From Panulirus ornatus (lineage: Eukaryota; Arthropoda; Malacostraca; Decapoda; Palinuridae): a stretch of 64,000 bases of DNA. Below the pieces are notes generated by a model, which was given only the letters and a program-made list of their open reading frames with translations, was not told where the DNA came from and searched no databases. Where the stretch lies: assembly GCF_036320965.1 (NCBI RefSeq), contig NC_092230.1, positions 50,393,094-50,457,093 on the forward strand, written 5' to 3'. The position numbers and the translations under genes are program-made. Shown in pieces: positions 21,812-35,022 of this stretch; the stretch's first letter is position 1; each line of letters begins with the position of its first letter.

Positions 21812-22908
21812 TAGGACTGAAAAACTGAAATGGGAATATAAGCTGTGGAAATAGCACATGAATAAGATTTGGCACCAGTTTCTAGTGTGATCTTTTGTTG
21901 AAAAGGGATAGATGGGTTTTTGAAGCTTCATTCACCATATCATGTACTTAGAAACATTCTAGTGTCAATTTACTTAGCTGGAAGTGTGAATATTGTACAT
22001 ATCTTACTTTATGACCTGGTTTTGTTTATAAAATTGCAAAGTATTCATAATTGTATAGGTTATCATTATTGTGCAAATGTTTTCATTTTCATGCCTCTAG
22101 CATATGGTTCTTGTAGCAGGACAAAAGATATTTACGTTACCAAAGGTTTTGTAATGAAGAAAATGAGTCTCCATCACTCATTGATTAAAGTGTGTAGGAT
22201 GTTGTTCATTTTTTAAAATAAAGGCAGTAATCATATAATAATCAGGTTGCAAGGAATTTGTTATTCAGACATATATGAAATGATACTGCAAGATAGATTT
22301 TTGATTGCTTATTATGAATTATTGTTGTTATAGTGACGTTCAGCAAAATTCCGTTGCACGAAGCCTACCCTAGGAAGTGTACCATTGCACTTTGCAGTGG
22401 TATGAGCTACATTCACTTAGATTTTAATTTACAGTGATAGTAAATTAGATGGGATTCAGGTGAGTGAGTGAGTTTTCCAGTAAATTGCCTCATATTGGTG
22501 AATGATATTCAGACACACCATTTTAATGTTGTGGTGGATGATGAAATAATTCTGGTGGGTGTAATATTTTTCATTCAAGTATCTTTAAGAGACTACTTAA
22601 AATTTAGTACATTTCCAAATGTCTGCTGCACATTATGTAGTTTTAAGAGTACACTGAGCTGTGATAAACCTTGCTTACTGCACATCAGGACTGGTGAGTA
22701 AGGATGGTATGTGAATATTCACCACTTGCAAATAAAAGCACAAAGATTCTGTATTTTTATGATTTTTTCCCCTCTTCTTTCTATCTGCCATCATTAACTT
22801 CATTCCAAGTTTTCATGGGGTAGATCACACATAGTTTTGGAAAATCATTGGTCATCCTCATCTCGTACCTATCATGTTAATCTTTTTCGTGTGCAACAAA
22901 TTTTTTGT
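21808..22908. other. Low-repeat sequence, no gene called
   Basis: AT-rich, non-repetitive sequence with AATAAA at 22217-22222 and 22731-22736. It could be 3' UTR or intergenic DNA. Frames of up to 98 aa (21920-22216) show no known domain. Confidence 0.4.
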
Positions 22909-23288
22909 GGGCCACCCCACTGGGGATACCCTAACCTATAACACTGGGGATAGCCTAACCCAGGACACTGGAGATAGGCTGACTCAGAACACTGGGGATA
23001 GCCTGACCCAGGACACTAGGGATAGCCTAACCCAGGACACTGGGGATAGCCTGACCCAGAACACTGGGGATAGCCTAACACAGGACATTGGGGATAGCCT
23101 GACTCAGGACACTGGGGATATCCTGACCCAGGACACTGGGGATAGCCTGTCCCAGGACACGGGATAGCGTAACCCAGGACACAGGATAGCTAAATCAGGA
23201 CACGAGGGATAGCCAAACCCAGGACACTGTATGTAGCCTAACCCAGGACACTGAGGATAGCCTGTCCCAGGAGACGTGAGGGTAGCCT
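22909..23288. repeat. 24-bp minisatellite
   Basis: About 15 units of GATAGCCTGACCCAGGACAC plus four bases, regular at first and decaying towards 23290. Because 24 is divisible by 3, one frame stays open as repeated TGDSLTQD (22874-23167). The lack of any surrounding gene argues that this is a by-product, not a protein. Confidence 0.95.
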
Positions 23289-26200
23289 GACCCTGGTTAT
23301 ACAGTGAGCCTGGGTATAATGACCATGGATATACAATAAGACTGGGTATAATAACCCTGGGCATACAGTAAGACTGAGTATAGTGACCCTGAGTATACAT
23401 GTAGTAAGCCTGGTTATAATGACCCTGGGTATATAGTAAGCCTGGATATAATGACCCTGGTTATAAAATAAACCTGGTTATAATGACCCTGGGTATACAG
23501 TAAGCCTGCATATAATGACCCTGGGTATACAGTAAGCCTGGTTATAATGACCCTGGGCATACAGTAAGCCTGTATATAATGACCCTGGGTATACAGTAAG
23601 CCTGGTTATAATGACCCTGGGCATTCAGTAAGCCTGGATATAATGACCCTGGGTATACAGTAAGCCTGGTTATAATGACCCTGGGTATACAGTAAGCCTG
23701 GTTATAATGACCCTGGGCATACAGTAAGCCTGGATATAATGACCCTGGGTTTATAGTAAGCCTGGTTATAATGACCCTGGGCATACAGTAAGCCTGGATA
23801 TAATGACCCTGGGTATACAGTAAGCCTTATGTAATGACCCTGGGTATACAGTAAGCCTGGTCATAATGACCCTAGGTATACAGTAAGCCTGGATATAATG
23901 ACCCTGGTTATGCAATAAACCTGGTTATAATGACCCTGGAAATACATTAAGCCTGGTTATAATGACCCTGTGTATACAGTAAGCCTGGTTATAATGACCC
24001 TGGATATACAGTAAGCCTGGTTATAATGACCCTGGGTATACAGTAAGCCTGGTTATATTGACACTGGGTATACAATAAACCTGGGTATAATGACCCTGGG
24101 TTTACAGTAAGCCTGGATATGATGACCATGGGTATACAGTAAGCTTGGTTATAATGACCCTGGGTGTACAGTAAGCCTGGTTATATTGACCCTGGGTAAA
24201 TAGTAAGCCTGGGTATAATGACCCTGGGTATACAGTATGCTTGGATATAATGACCCTGGGTATATAGTAAGCCTGGTTATAATGACCCTGGATATACAGC
24301 AAGCCTGGATATAATGACCCTGGGGATATAGTAAACCTGGTTATAATGACCCTGCATATACAGTAATCCTGGTTATAATGACCCTACAGTAAACCTGGGT
24401 ATGATGACCCTGGGTACACAGTAAGCCTTGTTATAATGACCCAGGGTATACAGTAAGCGTGGTTGTAATGATCCTGGGTATACAGTAAAGCTGGATATAA
24501 TGACCCTGGTTATACAGTAAGCCTAGTTATAATGACCCTGGGTATACAGTAAACCTGGGTATACAGTAATCCTGGATATAATGACCGTGGGTATCCAGTA
24601 AGCCTGGTCATAATGACCTTGGGTATACAGTAAGCTTGGTTATAATGACCCTGGGTGTACAGTATGCTTGGTCATAATGACCCTGGGTATACAGTAAGCC
24701 TATACATAATGACCCTGGGTAGGCAGAAAGCCTGGGTATGATGACCTGGGTATACAGTAAGCCTGGTTATACTGACCCTGTGTATTCAGTAAGCCTAGTT
24801 ATAATGACCGTGGGTATACAGTAAGCCTGGTTATAATGACCTTGGGTATACAGTAAGCTTGGTATAATGACTGGGTCTACAGTAAGCCTGGATATAATGA
24901 CCCTAAGTATACAGTAAGCCTGGTCATAATGACCCAGGGTATAAAGTAAACCTATATATAGTGACCCTGGGTAGGCAGTAAGCCTGGTTATATTGACCCA
25001 GATATAATGACTGGGTATACAGTAAGCCTGGCTATAATGACCCTGGGTATACAGTAAGCCTGGTATAATGACTGGGTATACAGTAAGTCTGGTTATATTG
25101 ACCCTGGGTATACAGTAAGCCTGGTTATAATGACCCTGGGTATACAGTAAGCCTGGTTATAATGACCCTGGGTATACAGTAAGCCTGGTTATAATGACCC
25201 TGGGTATACAGTAAGCCTGGTTATAATGACCCTGGGTATGCAGTAAGTCTGGATATAATGACTCTAGGTATACAGTAAGCCTGGTTATAATGACCCTGGG
25301 TGTACAGTAAGTCCGGTATAATGACCCTGGGTTTACAATAAGCCTGGTATAATGATCCTGGGTATACAGTGAGCCTGGTTGTAATGACCCTGGGTATACA
25401 GTAAGTCTGGTTATAATGACCCTGGGTATACAGTAAGCCTGGTATAATACCTCTGAGTATACATTAAGCCTGGTTATATTGACCCTGGGTATACAGCACG
25501 CCTGGATATAATGACCCTGGGTATACAGTAAGCCTGGTTATAATGACCCTGGGTATACAGTAAGCCTGGTTATAATGACCCTGGGTATACAGTAAGCCTG
25601 GTTATAATGACCCTGGGTATACAGTAAGCCTGGTATGATGACTCTGGGTATACATTAAGCCTGGTTATATTGACCCTGGGTATACAGCACGCCTGGATAT
25701 AATGACCCTGGGTATACAGTAAGTCTGGTTATAATGACCCTGGGTATACAGTAAGCCTGGGTATAATGACCCTGGGTATACAGTAAGCCTGGTATAATGA
25801 CTTTAGGTATACATTAAGCCTGGTTATAATGACCCTGGGTATACAGCACGCCTGGATATAATGACCCTGGGTGTACAGTAAGCCTGGTTGTAATGATCCT
25901 AGGTATACAGTAAGTCTGGTTATAATGACCCTGGGTATACAGTAAGCCTGGTTATAATGACCCTGGGTATACAGTTAGCCTGGTGTAATGACTCTGGGTA
26001 TACATTAAGCCTGGTTATATTGACCCTGGGTATACAGCACGCCTGGATATAATGACCCTGGGTATACAGTAAGCCTGGTTATAATGATCCTGGGTATACA
26101 GTAAGCCTGGGTATAATGACTCTGGGTATACAGTAAGCCTGGTTATAATGATCCCGGGTATACAGTAAGTCTGGTTACAATGACTCTGGGTATACAGCAC

Positions 26201-26419
26201 GCCTGGATATAATGACCCTGAGTATACAGTAAGCCTGGTTATAATGATCCTGGGCATACAGTAAGCCTGGTTATAATGATCCTGGGTATACAGTAAGTCT
26301 GGTTATAATGACCCTGGGTATACAGTAAGTCTGGTTATAATGATCCTGGGTATACAGTAAGTCTGGTTATAATGACCCTGGGTATACAGTAAGCCTGGTT
26401 ATAATGACCCTGGGTACAC
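23289..26419. repeat. 32-bp satellite array
   Basis: About 97 units built from TAATGACCCTGGGTATACAG and TAAGCCTGGTTA, with scattered substitutions and some shortened units. Units are most uniform around 25100-25250 and 25500-25650 and most diverged at the left edge. Open frames here are shadows of the repeat. Confidence 0.97.
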
Positions 26420-26690
26420 GGAAGACAGGTCTGTATAGATCGTGTTGGCCAAAGCCCGGCCGGCTCCAGGCTGACGCTGACCTCAATCAAAAGTTGACAA
26501 CCAATGAATTTTTCTATCAAAATGTAGATGAAAATCCTCTCGTCAAGGACAACATTTTATCTCCATTACACAAGTTGTATACATTGACGGGAGGACATAT
26601 CGTCTGCTGCTGCTGGCAGTAGACAGGAGGAGAAATTTTTGCTGTCAATAACCGTGAGGATATGTAGTGTCCACATGTTGTCAAGGGTGT
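26420..26690. other. Non-repetitive spacer between satellites
   Basis: Unique-looking sequence between two satellites. A 72-aa frame spans 26404-26622 with no recognised domain. Confidence 0.5.
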
Positions 26691-29600
26691 CCACCACCAC
26701 CACACTAACCCTGCCATCATCACCAACACCACCACAATAACCCTGCCATCATCACCAACACCACCACACTAACCCTGCCATCATCACCAACACCACCACA
26801 CTAACCCTGCCATCATCACCAACACCACCACAATAACCCTGCCATCATCACCAACACCACCACACTAACCCTGCCATCATCACCAACACCACCACAATAA
26901 CCCTGCCATCATCACTAACACCACCACAATAACCCTGCCATCATCACCAACACCACCACAATAACCCTGCCATCATCACCAACACCACCACAATAACCCT
27001 GCCATCATCACCAACACCACCACACTAACCCTGCCATCATCACCAACACCACCACACTAACCCTGCCATCATCACCAACACCACCACAATAACCCTGCCA
27101 TCATCACCAACACCACCACACTAACCCTGCCATCATCACCAACACCACCACACTAACCCTGCCATCATCACCAACACCACCACAATAACCCTGCCATCAT
27201 CACCAACACCACCACACTAACCCTGCCATCATCACCAACACCACCACACTAACCCTGCCATCATCACCAACACCACCACACTAACCCTGCCATCATCACC
27301 AACACCACCACACTAACCCTGCCATCATCACCAACACCACCACACTAACCCTGCCATCATCACCAACACCACCACACTAACCCTGCCATCATCACCAACA
27401 CCACCACACTAACCCTGCCATCATCACCAACACCACCACACTAACCCTGCCATCATCACCAACACCACCACACTAACCCTGCCATCATCACCAACACCAC
27501 CACACTAACCCTGCCATCATCACCAACACCACCACAATAACCCTGCCATCATCACCAACACCACCACATAACCCTGCCATCATCACCAACACCACCACAC
27601 TAACCCTGCCATCATCACCAACACCACCACACTAACCTGCCATCATCACCAACACCACCAGCACTAACCCTGCCATCATCACAACACCACCACACTAACC
27701 CTGCCATCATCACCACACCACCACACTAACCCTGGCATCATCACCAACACCACCACACTAACCCTGCCATCATCACCAACACCACCACACTAACCCTGCA
27801 TCATCACCAACACCACCACACTAACCAGCCATCATCACCAACACCACCACACTAACCCTGCCATCATCACCAACACCACCACACTAACCCTGCCATCATC
27901 ACCAACACCACCACACTAACCCTGCCATCATCACCAACACCTCCACACTAACCCTGCCATCATCACCAACACCACCACACTAACCCTGCCATCATCACCA
28001 ACACCACCACACTAACCCTGCCATCAGTCACCAGACACCACCACACTAAACCCTGCCATCATCACCAACACTACCACCACCTAACCCTGCCATCATCACC
28101 ACACACCACACTAACCCTGCCATCACACCGTACAACCACCACCAATAACCCCTGGCATCATCACCAACACCACCACCTAAACCTGCCATCATCACCAACA
28201 CCACACACTAACCCTGCCATCATCACCAACACCACCACACTAACCCTGCCATCATCACCAACACCACCACACTAACCCTGCCATCATCACCAACACCACC
28301 ACAATAACCCTGCCATCATCACCAACACCACACACTAACCCTGCCATCATCACCAACACCACCACACTAACCCTGCCATCATCACCAACACCACCACACT
28401 AACCCTGCCATCATCACCAACACCACCACACTAACCCTGCCATCATCACCAACACCACCACAATAACCCTGCCATCATCACCAACACCACCACACTAACC
28501 CTGCCATCATCACCAACACCACCACAATAACCCTGCCATCATCACCAACACCACCACACTAACCCTGCCATCATCACCAACACCACCACACTAACCCTGC
28601 CATCATCACCAACACCACCACACTAACCCTGCCATCATCACCAACACCACCACACTAACCCTGCCATCATCACCAACACCACCACACTAACCCTGCCATC
28701 ATCACCAACACCACCACACTAACCCTGCCATCATCACCAACACCACCACACTAACCCTGCCATCATCACCAACACCACCACACTAACCCTGCCATCATCA
28801 CCAACACCCACCAACAATAACCCTGCCATCATCACCAACACCACCACACTAACCCTGCCATCATCACCAACACCACCACACTAACCCTGCCATCATCACC
28901 AACACCACCACACTAACCCTGCCATCATCACAACACCACCACACTAACCCTGCCATCATCACCAACACCACCACACTAACCCTGCCATCATCACCAACAC
29001 CACCACACTAACCCTGCCATCATCACCAACACCACCACACTAACCCTGCCATCATCACCAACACCACCACACTAACCCTGCCATCATCACCAACACCACC
29101 ACAATAACCCTGCCATCATCACCACCACCACACTAACCCTGCCATCATCACCAACACCACCACACTAACCCTGCCATCATCACCAACACCACCACACTAA
29201 CCCTGCCATCATCACCAACACCACCACACATAACCCTGCCATCATCACCAACACCACCACACTAACCCTGCCATCATCACCAACACCACCACACTAACCC
29301 TGCCATCATCACCAACACCACCACACTAACCCTGCCATCATCACCAACACCACACAATAACCCTGCCATCATCACCAACACCACCACACTAACCCTGCCA
29401 TCATCACCAACACCACCACACTAACCCTGCCATCATCACCAACACCACCACACTAACCCTGCCATCATCACCAACACCACCACACTAACCCTGCCATCAT
29501 CACCAAACACCACCATCAATAACCCTGCCATCATCACCACACCACCACATAACCCTGCCATCATCACAACACCACCACACTAACCCTGCCATCATCACCA

Positions 29601-31076
29601 ACACCACCACACTAACCCTGCCATCATCACCAACACCACCACACTAACCCTGCCATCATCACCAACACCACCACACTAACCCTGCCATCATCACCAACAC
29701 CACCACACTAACCCTGCCATCATCACCAACACCACCACACTAACCCTGCCATCATCACCAACACCACCACACTAACCCTGCCATCATCACCAACACCACC
29801 ACAATAACCCTGCCTCATCACCAACACCACCACACTAACCCTGCCATCATCACCAACACCACCACACTAACCCTGCCATCATCACCAACACCACCACACT
29901 AACCCTGCCATCATCACCAACACCACCACACTAACCCTGCCATCATCACCAACACCACCACACTAACCCTGCCATCATCACCAACACCACCACAATAACC
30001 CTGCCATCATCACCAACACCACCACACTAACCCTGCCATCATCACCAACACCACCACACTAACCCTGCCATCATCACCAACACCACCACACTAACCCTGC
30101 CATCATCACCAACACCACCACACTAACCCTGCCATCATCACCAACACCACCACACTAACCCTGCCATCATCACCAACACCACCACACTAACCCTGCCATC
30201 ATCACCACACCACCACACTAACCCTGCCATCATCACCAACACCACCACACTAACCCTGCCATCATCACCAACACCACCACACTAACCCTGCCATCATCAC
30301 CAACACCACCACACTAACCCTGCCATCATCACCAACACCACCACACTAACCCTGCCATCATCACCAACACCACCACACTAACCCTGCCATCATCACCAAC
30401 ACCACCACACTAACCCTGCCATCATCACCACACCACCACACTAACCCTGCCATCATCACAACACCACCACACTAACCTGCCATCATCACAACACCACCAC
30501 ACTAACCCTGCCATCATCACCAACACCACCACACTAACCCTGCCATCATCACCACCACCACCACACTAACCCTGCCATCATCACCAACACCACCACACTA
30601 ACCCTGCCATCATCACCAACACCACCACACTAACCCTGCCATCATCACCAACACCACCACACTAACCCTGCCATCATCACCAACACCACCACACTAACCC
30701 TGCCATCATCACCAACACCACCACACTAACCCTGCCATCATCACCAACACCACCACACTAACCCTGCCATCATCACCAACACCACCACACTAACCTGCCA
30801 TCATCACCAACACCACCACACTAACCCTGCCATCATCATCAACACCACCACACTAACCCTGCCATCATCACCAACACCACCACAATAACCCTGCCATCAT
30901 CACCAACACCACCACACTAACCCTGCCATCATCACCAACACCACCACACTAACCCTGCCATCATCACCAACACCACCACACTAACCCTGCCATCATCACC
31001 AACACCACCACAATAACCCTGCCATCATCACCAACACCACCACAATAACCCTGCCATCATCAACACCACCACTAAC
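26691..31076. repeat. 32-bp satellite array (ACTAACCCTGCCATC type)
   Basis: About 137 units of ACTAACCCTGCCATCATCAC followed by CAACACCACCAC. A common variant has ACAATAACCC in place of ACACTAACCC. Most units are identical over long stretches. Single-base indels cluster at about 27560-28210 and 29490-29570. CTAACCCT resembles a telomere repeat only superficially. Confidence 0.97.
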
Positions 31077-31138
31077 TTTGGCCATACGATTTATATATTC
31101 AGAACATGATGATGATGTTGCTTTGGTGTTGGTTAGTT
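31077..31138. other. Spacer at the centre of an inverted satellite pair
   Basis: About 60 bp of non-satellite sequence separating two arrays whose units are similar in opposite orientations. Confidence 0.7.
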
Positions 31139-33052
31139 TGATGTGGTGGAAGCAAGGTTGGCGTGGTGGTGACAGGGTTGGCGTGGTGGTGGCAGGGTTG
31201 GCGTGGTGGTAACAGGGTTGGCGTGTTGATGGCAGTGGTGGCAGGGTTAGCGTGTTGATGGTGGTGGTGGCAGAGTTGGTGTGCTGGTGGCAGGGTTGGC
31301 GTGTTGATGATGGTGGTGGCAGAGTTGGCGTGTTGATGGTGCTGGTGGCAGGGTTGGCGTGTTGATGGTGGTGGTGACAGGGTTGGCGTGGTGGTGGCAG
31401 GGTTGGCGTGTTGATGGTGGTGGTGACAGGGTTGGCGTTGTGGTGGCAGGGTTGGCGTGTTGATGGTGCTGGTGGCAGGGTTGGCGTGTTGTTGTTGGTG
31501 GTGGCAGGGTTGGAGTGTTGATGGTGGTAATGGCAGGGTTGGCTTGTTGATGTTGATGGTGGCAATGTTGGCGTGTTGATGGTGGTGGTGGCAGGGTTGG
31601 CTTGTTGATGGTGGTGTTGGCAGGGTTGGCGTGTTGATGGCAGGGTTAGCGTGTTGATGGTGGTGGTGGCAGGGTTGGCGTGTTGATGGGGGTGGTGGCA
31701 GGGTTGGCGTGTTGTTATTGGTGGTGGCAGGGTTGGAGTGTTGATGGTGGTAATGGCAGGGTTGGCTTGTTGATGTTGATGGTGGCAATGTTGGCGTGTT
31801 GATGGTGGTGGTGGCAGGGTTGGCTTGATGGTGGTGTTGGCAGGGTTGGCGTGTTGATGGCAGGGTTAGCGTGTTGATGGGGGTGGTGGCAGGGTTGGCG
31901 TGTTGATGGTGGTGATGGCAGGGGTGACATGGTGGTGGCAGGGTTGACGTGGTGGTGGTAGGGTTAGCGTGTTGATGGTGGTGGTGGCAGGGTTAGCGTG
32001 TTGATGGTGGTGGTGGCAGGGTTGACGTGCTGGTGGCAGGGTTGGCGTGTTGATGGTGGTGGTGGCAGGGTTGGCATGTTGATGGTGGTGGTGGCAGGGT
32101 TGGCGTGTTGATAGTGGTGGTGGTAAGGTTGGCGTGTTGATGGTGGTGGTGGCAGGATTGACGTGGTGGTGGCGGCAGGGTTAGCGTGTTGATGGTGGTG
32201 GTGGAAGGGTTAGCGTGTTTATGGTGGTGGTGGAAGGGATGACGTGGTGGACATGGTTGGCATGTTGATGGTGGTGGTGGCAGGGTTGGCGTGGTGATGG
32301 TGGTGATGGCAAGGTTGGCGTGTTGATGGTGGTGGCAGGGTTGGCGTGTTGGTGGTGGTGATGGCAGAGTTGGCGTGTTGATGATGGTGGTGGCAGGGTT
32401 GGCGTGTTGTTGTTGATGGTGGCAGGGTTGGCGTGTTGATGGTGGTGGTGGCAGGGTTGGCGTGTTGATAGTGGTGGTGATGGCAGAGTTGGCGTGTTGA
32501 TGATGGTGGTGGCAGGGTTGGCGTGTTGTTGTTGGTGGTGGCAGGGTTGGCGTGTTGATGGTGGTGGTGGCAATGTTGGCGTGTTGATGGGGGTAGTGGC
32601 CGGGTTGGCGTGTTTATATGGTGATGGCAGGGTTGGCGTGTTGATGGTGGTGATGGTAGGGTTGACGTGGTGGTAGCAGGGTTGGCCTGGTGGTAGCAGG
32701 GTTGGCGTGTTGATGGTGGTGGTGGCAGGGATGGCGTGTTGATGATGGTGGTGACAGGCTTGGCATGATGATGGTGGTGGTGGCAGGGTTGGCGTGGTGG
32801 TGGCAGGGTTGGCGTGTTGATGGTGGTGGTGGCAGGGTTGGCGTGTTTATGTGGTGATGGCAGGGTTGGCGTGTTGATGGAGGTGGTGGCAGGTTTGGCG
32901 TGCTGGTGGCAGGGTTGGCGTGGTGATGGTGACAGGGTTGGCGTGGTGGTGGCAGGGTTGGCGTATTGATGGTGGTGGTGACAGGGTTGGCGTGGTGGTG
33001 GTAGGGTTGGCATGCTGGTGACAGGGTTGGCGTGTTGATGGTGGTGGTGTCA
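31139..33052. repeat. 29/20-bp minisatellite, inverted relative of the previous array
   Basis: Units are GGCAGGGTTGGCGTGTTGAT plus GGTGGTGGT (29 bp), with shorter 20-bp forms that skip the GTTGAT part. The reverse complement contains CCAACCCTGCC and CACCATCAACAC, close to the CTAACCCTGCC and CATCACCAACAC of the array at 26691-31076. Units here are more diverse than in that array. Confidence 0.93.
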
Positions 33053-33379
33053 TGTGTAATGTACCGACACCACAGCTCCCTTGCCACATCCAGGCCCCAC
33101 ACACTTTTCCATGGTTTACCCCAGACGCTGCATATGATCTGGTTCAATCCACTGACAGCACGTCGACCCCATGTTTACCACATCGTTCCAATTCACTCTA
33201 TTCCTTGCACGTCTTTCACCCTCCTGCATGTTCAGGTCCCGATCACTCAAAATCTTTTTCGCTCCATCTTTCCACCTCCAATTTGGCCTCCCTCTTCTCG
33301 TTCCCTCCACTTCTGACACATATATCCTCTTGGTCAATCTTTCCTCACTCATTCTCTCCATGTGACCAAACCATTTCAA
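33053..33379 (-). mobile_element. RTE family A LINE, 3' fragment, inverted
   Basis: Minus-strand piece from 3' UTR sequence (TGTAATGTACCGACACCACA) to the WFGHMERMSEERLTKRIY region. The 87-aa frame at 33116-33379 includes RRGRPNWRWKDG. It is joined at 33379/33380 to a plus-strand family A piece, forming a fold-back. Confidence 0.9.
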
Positions 33380-34323
33380 ATGTGAATAAGAGCAAGATTA
33401 TTAGGTACAGTAGGGTTAAGGGACAAGTCAATTGGGAGGTAAGTTTGAATGGAGAAAAACTGGAGGAAGTGAAGTGTTTAGATATCTGGGAGTGGATCTG
33501 GCAGCGGATGGAACCATGGAAGCGGAAGTGAGGCACAGGGTGGGGGAAGGGGCGAAAGTTCTGGGAGCGCTGAAAAATTTGTGGAAGGCGAGAACATTAT
33601 CTCGGAAAGCAAAAATGGGTATGTTTGAAGGAATAGTGGTTCCAACAATGTTATATGGCTGTGAGGCGTGGGCTATAGATAGGGTTGTGCGGAGGAGGGT
33701 GGATGTGCTGGAAATGAGATGTTTGAGGACAATGTGTGGTGTGAGGTGGTTTGATCGAGTAAGTACTGTAAGGGTAAGAGAGATGTGTGGTAATAAAAAG
33801 AGTGTGGTTGAGAGAGCAGAAGAGGGTGGTTTGAAATGGTGTGGTCAAATGGAGAGAATGAGTGAGGAAAGATTGACCAAGAGGATATATGTGTCAGAGG
33901 TGGAGGGAACGAGGAGAAGTGGGAGACCAAATTGGAGGTGAAAGGATGGAGTGAAAGAGATTTTGAGCGATCGGGATCTGAACATGCAGGAGGGTGAAAG
34001 GAGTGCAGGGAATAGAGTGAATTGGAACGATGTGGTATACCGGGGTCGACGTGCTGTCAATTGATTGAACCAGGGTATGTGAAGCGTGTGGGGTAAACCA
34101 TGGAAAGTTTTGTGGGCCCTGGATGTAGAAAGAGAGCTGTGGTTTCGGTGCATTGTACATGACAGCTAGAGACTGTCAACGAATGTGGCCTTTTTTGTCT
34201 GTTTTCCTGGTGCTACCTCGCTGAAGCAGGGGTAGCGATGTTGTTTCCTGTGCGGCGGGGTAGCAACAGGAATGGATGAAGGCAAGCAAGTATGAATATG
34301 AACATGTGTATATATGTATGTCT

Positions 34324-34327
<4 letters not shown>
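33380..34327 (+). mobile_element. RTE family A LINE, 3' fragment
   Basis: Starts at VNKSK (equivalent to about 17212 of the reference). A 1-bp deletion near 33476 shifts the frame. The main frame continues through MLYGCEAWAIDR and MCGVRWFDRVS to GRPNWR, then a stop (Trp to TGA at 33939). The long 3' UTR runs to a microsatellite tail. With the piece at 33053-33379 it makes inverted arms of about 270 bp. Confidence 0.9.
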
Positions 34328-34411
<84 letters not shown>

Positions 34412-34447
34412 TGATATGTATATGTATGTATATGTGCGTGTGTGGGC

Positions 34448-34527
<80 letters not shown>
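34328..34527. repeat. Two (TA)n tracts
   Basis: (TA)n at 34328-34410 and 34450-34527, separated by a short TG/TA-rich stretch. The left tract follows a LINE tail and the right tract abuts the tail of the minus-strand short element. Confidence 0.95.
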
Positions 34528-34529
<2 letters not shown>

Positions 34530-34759
34530 TTCTTTCATACTATTCGCCATTTCCCGCGTTAGCAAGGTAGCGTTAAGAACAGAGGACTGGGCCTCTGAGG
34601 GAATATCCTCACCTGGCCTCGTTCTCTGTTCCTTCTTTTGGAAAATCAAAAAAAAACGAGAGGGGAGGATTTCCAGCCCCCCGCTCCCTCCCCTTTTAGT
34701 CGCCTTCTACGACACGCAGGGAATACATGGGAAGTATTCTTTCTCCCCTATCCCCAGGG
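34528..34759 (-). mobile_element. Non-autonomous element made from both ends of RTE family A
   Basis: On the minus strand it starts CCCTGGGGATAGGGG and follows the family A 5' UTR for about 100 bases, up to GGAAATCCTCCCCTC. It then has about 80 bases of unrelated middle (A/T run, AGGAACAGAGAACGAGGCC and onward). It ends with CGCTACCTTGCTAACGCGGG, AATGGCGAATAGTATG, like the family A tail box. It has no coding sequence. The two hairpin stems GAATAC/GTATTC and GTCG/CGAC are kept, and GGGGAGG/CCTCCCC is perfect. It is probably copied in trans by the RTE enzyme. Confidence 0.75.
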
Positions 34760-34975
34760 CACCACACATAAGGAAACAAGTACATTAAATTGAGAAGGTC
34801 TAATGGAGGGCAAGAAAGTTTGTACCTGACACATATACAAGAGATGAATTACTGGGAGAGGATAGGAACCATGATTTTAGACTATATTGTAACAGAGAAG
34901 AAAGATGTGAGCCACAATAACAACTTTCAATTGCCACAATCAATTTGACAAAGTTGATTGTAAGAAGTTCTTCAG

Positions 34976-34979
<4 letters not shown>
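34760..34979. other. No recognised feature
   Basis: Short AT-rich stretch between the short element and a (TA)n tract. Confidence 0.4.

Positions 34980-35019
<40 letters not shown>
34980..35019. repeat. (TA)n microsatellite
   Basis: TA run immediately 5' of a truncated plus-strand LINE copy. Confidence 0.95.

Positions 35020-35022
<3 letters not shown>

Noticed and set aside
22874..23167. Open frame encoding repeated TGDSLTQD, like a repetitive secreted or antifreeze-type protein
   Set aside because: The frame exists because the 24-bp unit is divisible by three. It has no conserved context, splice signals or flanking gene, and it decays with the array.
26691..31076. CTAACCCTG units as interstitial telomere repeats
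   Set aside because: Arthropod telomeres are usually (TTAGG)n. Here the similarity is limited to about eight bases in each 32-bp unit.
30996..33147. Long minus-strand frames rich in His, Pro and Thr across the GGT-rich minisatellite
   Set aside because: Several overlapping frames are open at once, which is what simple CCACC-type repeats give. No start context or domain is visible.
34570..34759. Self-cleaving HDV ribozyme in the short element, because AAATGGCGAAT near its 3' end recalls the HDV core
   Set aside because: The match is short, lies at the wrong end for 5' processing, and no P1/P2 pairing could be arranged around it.
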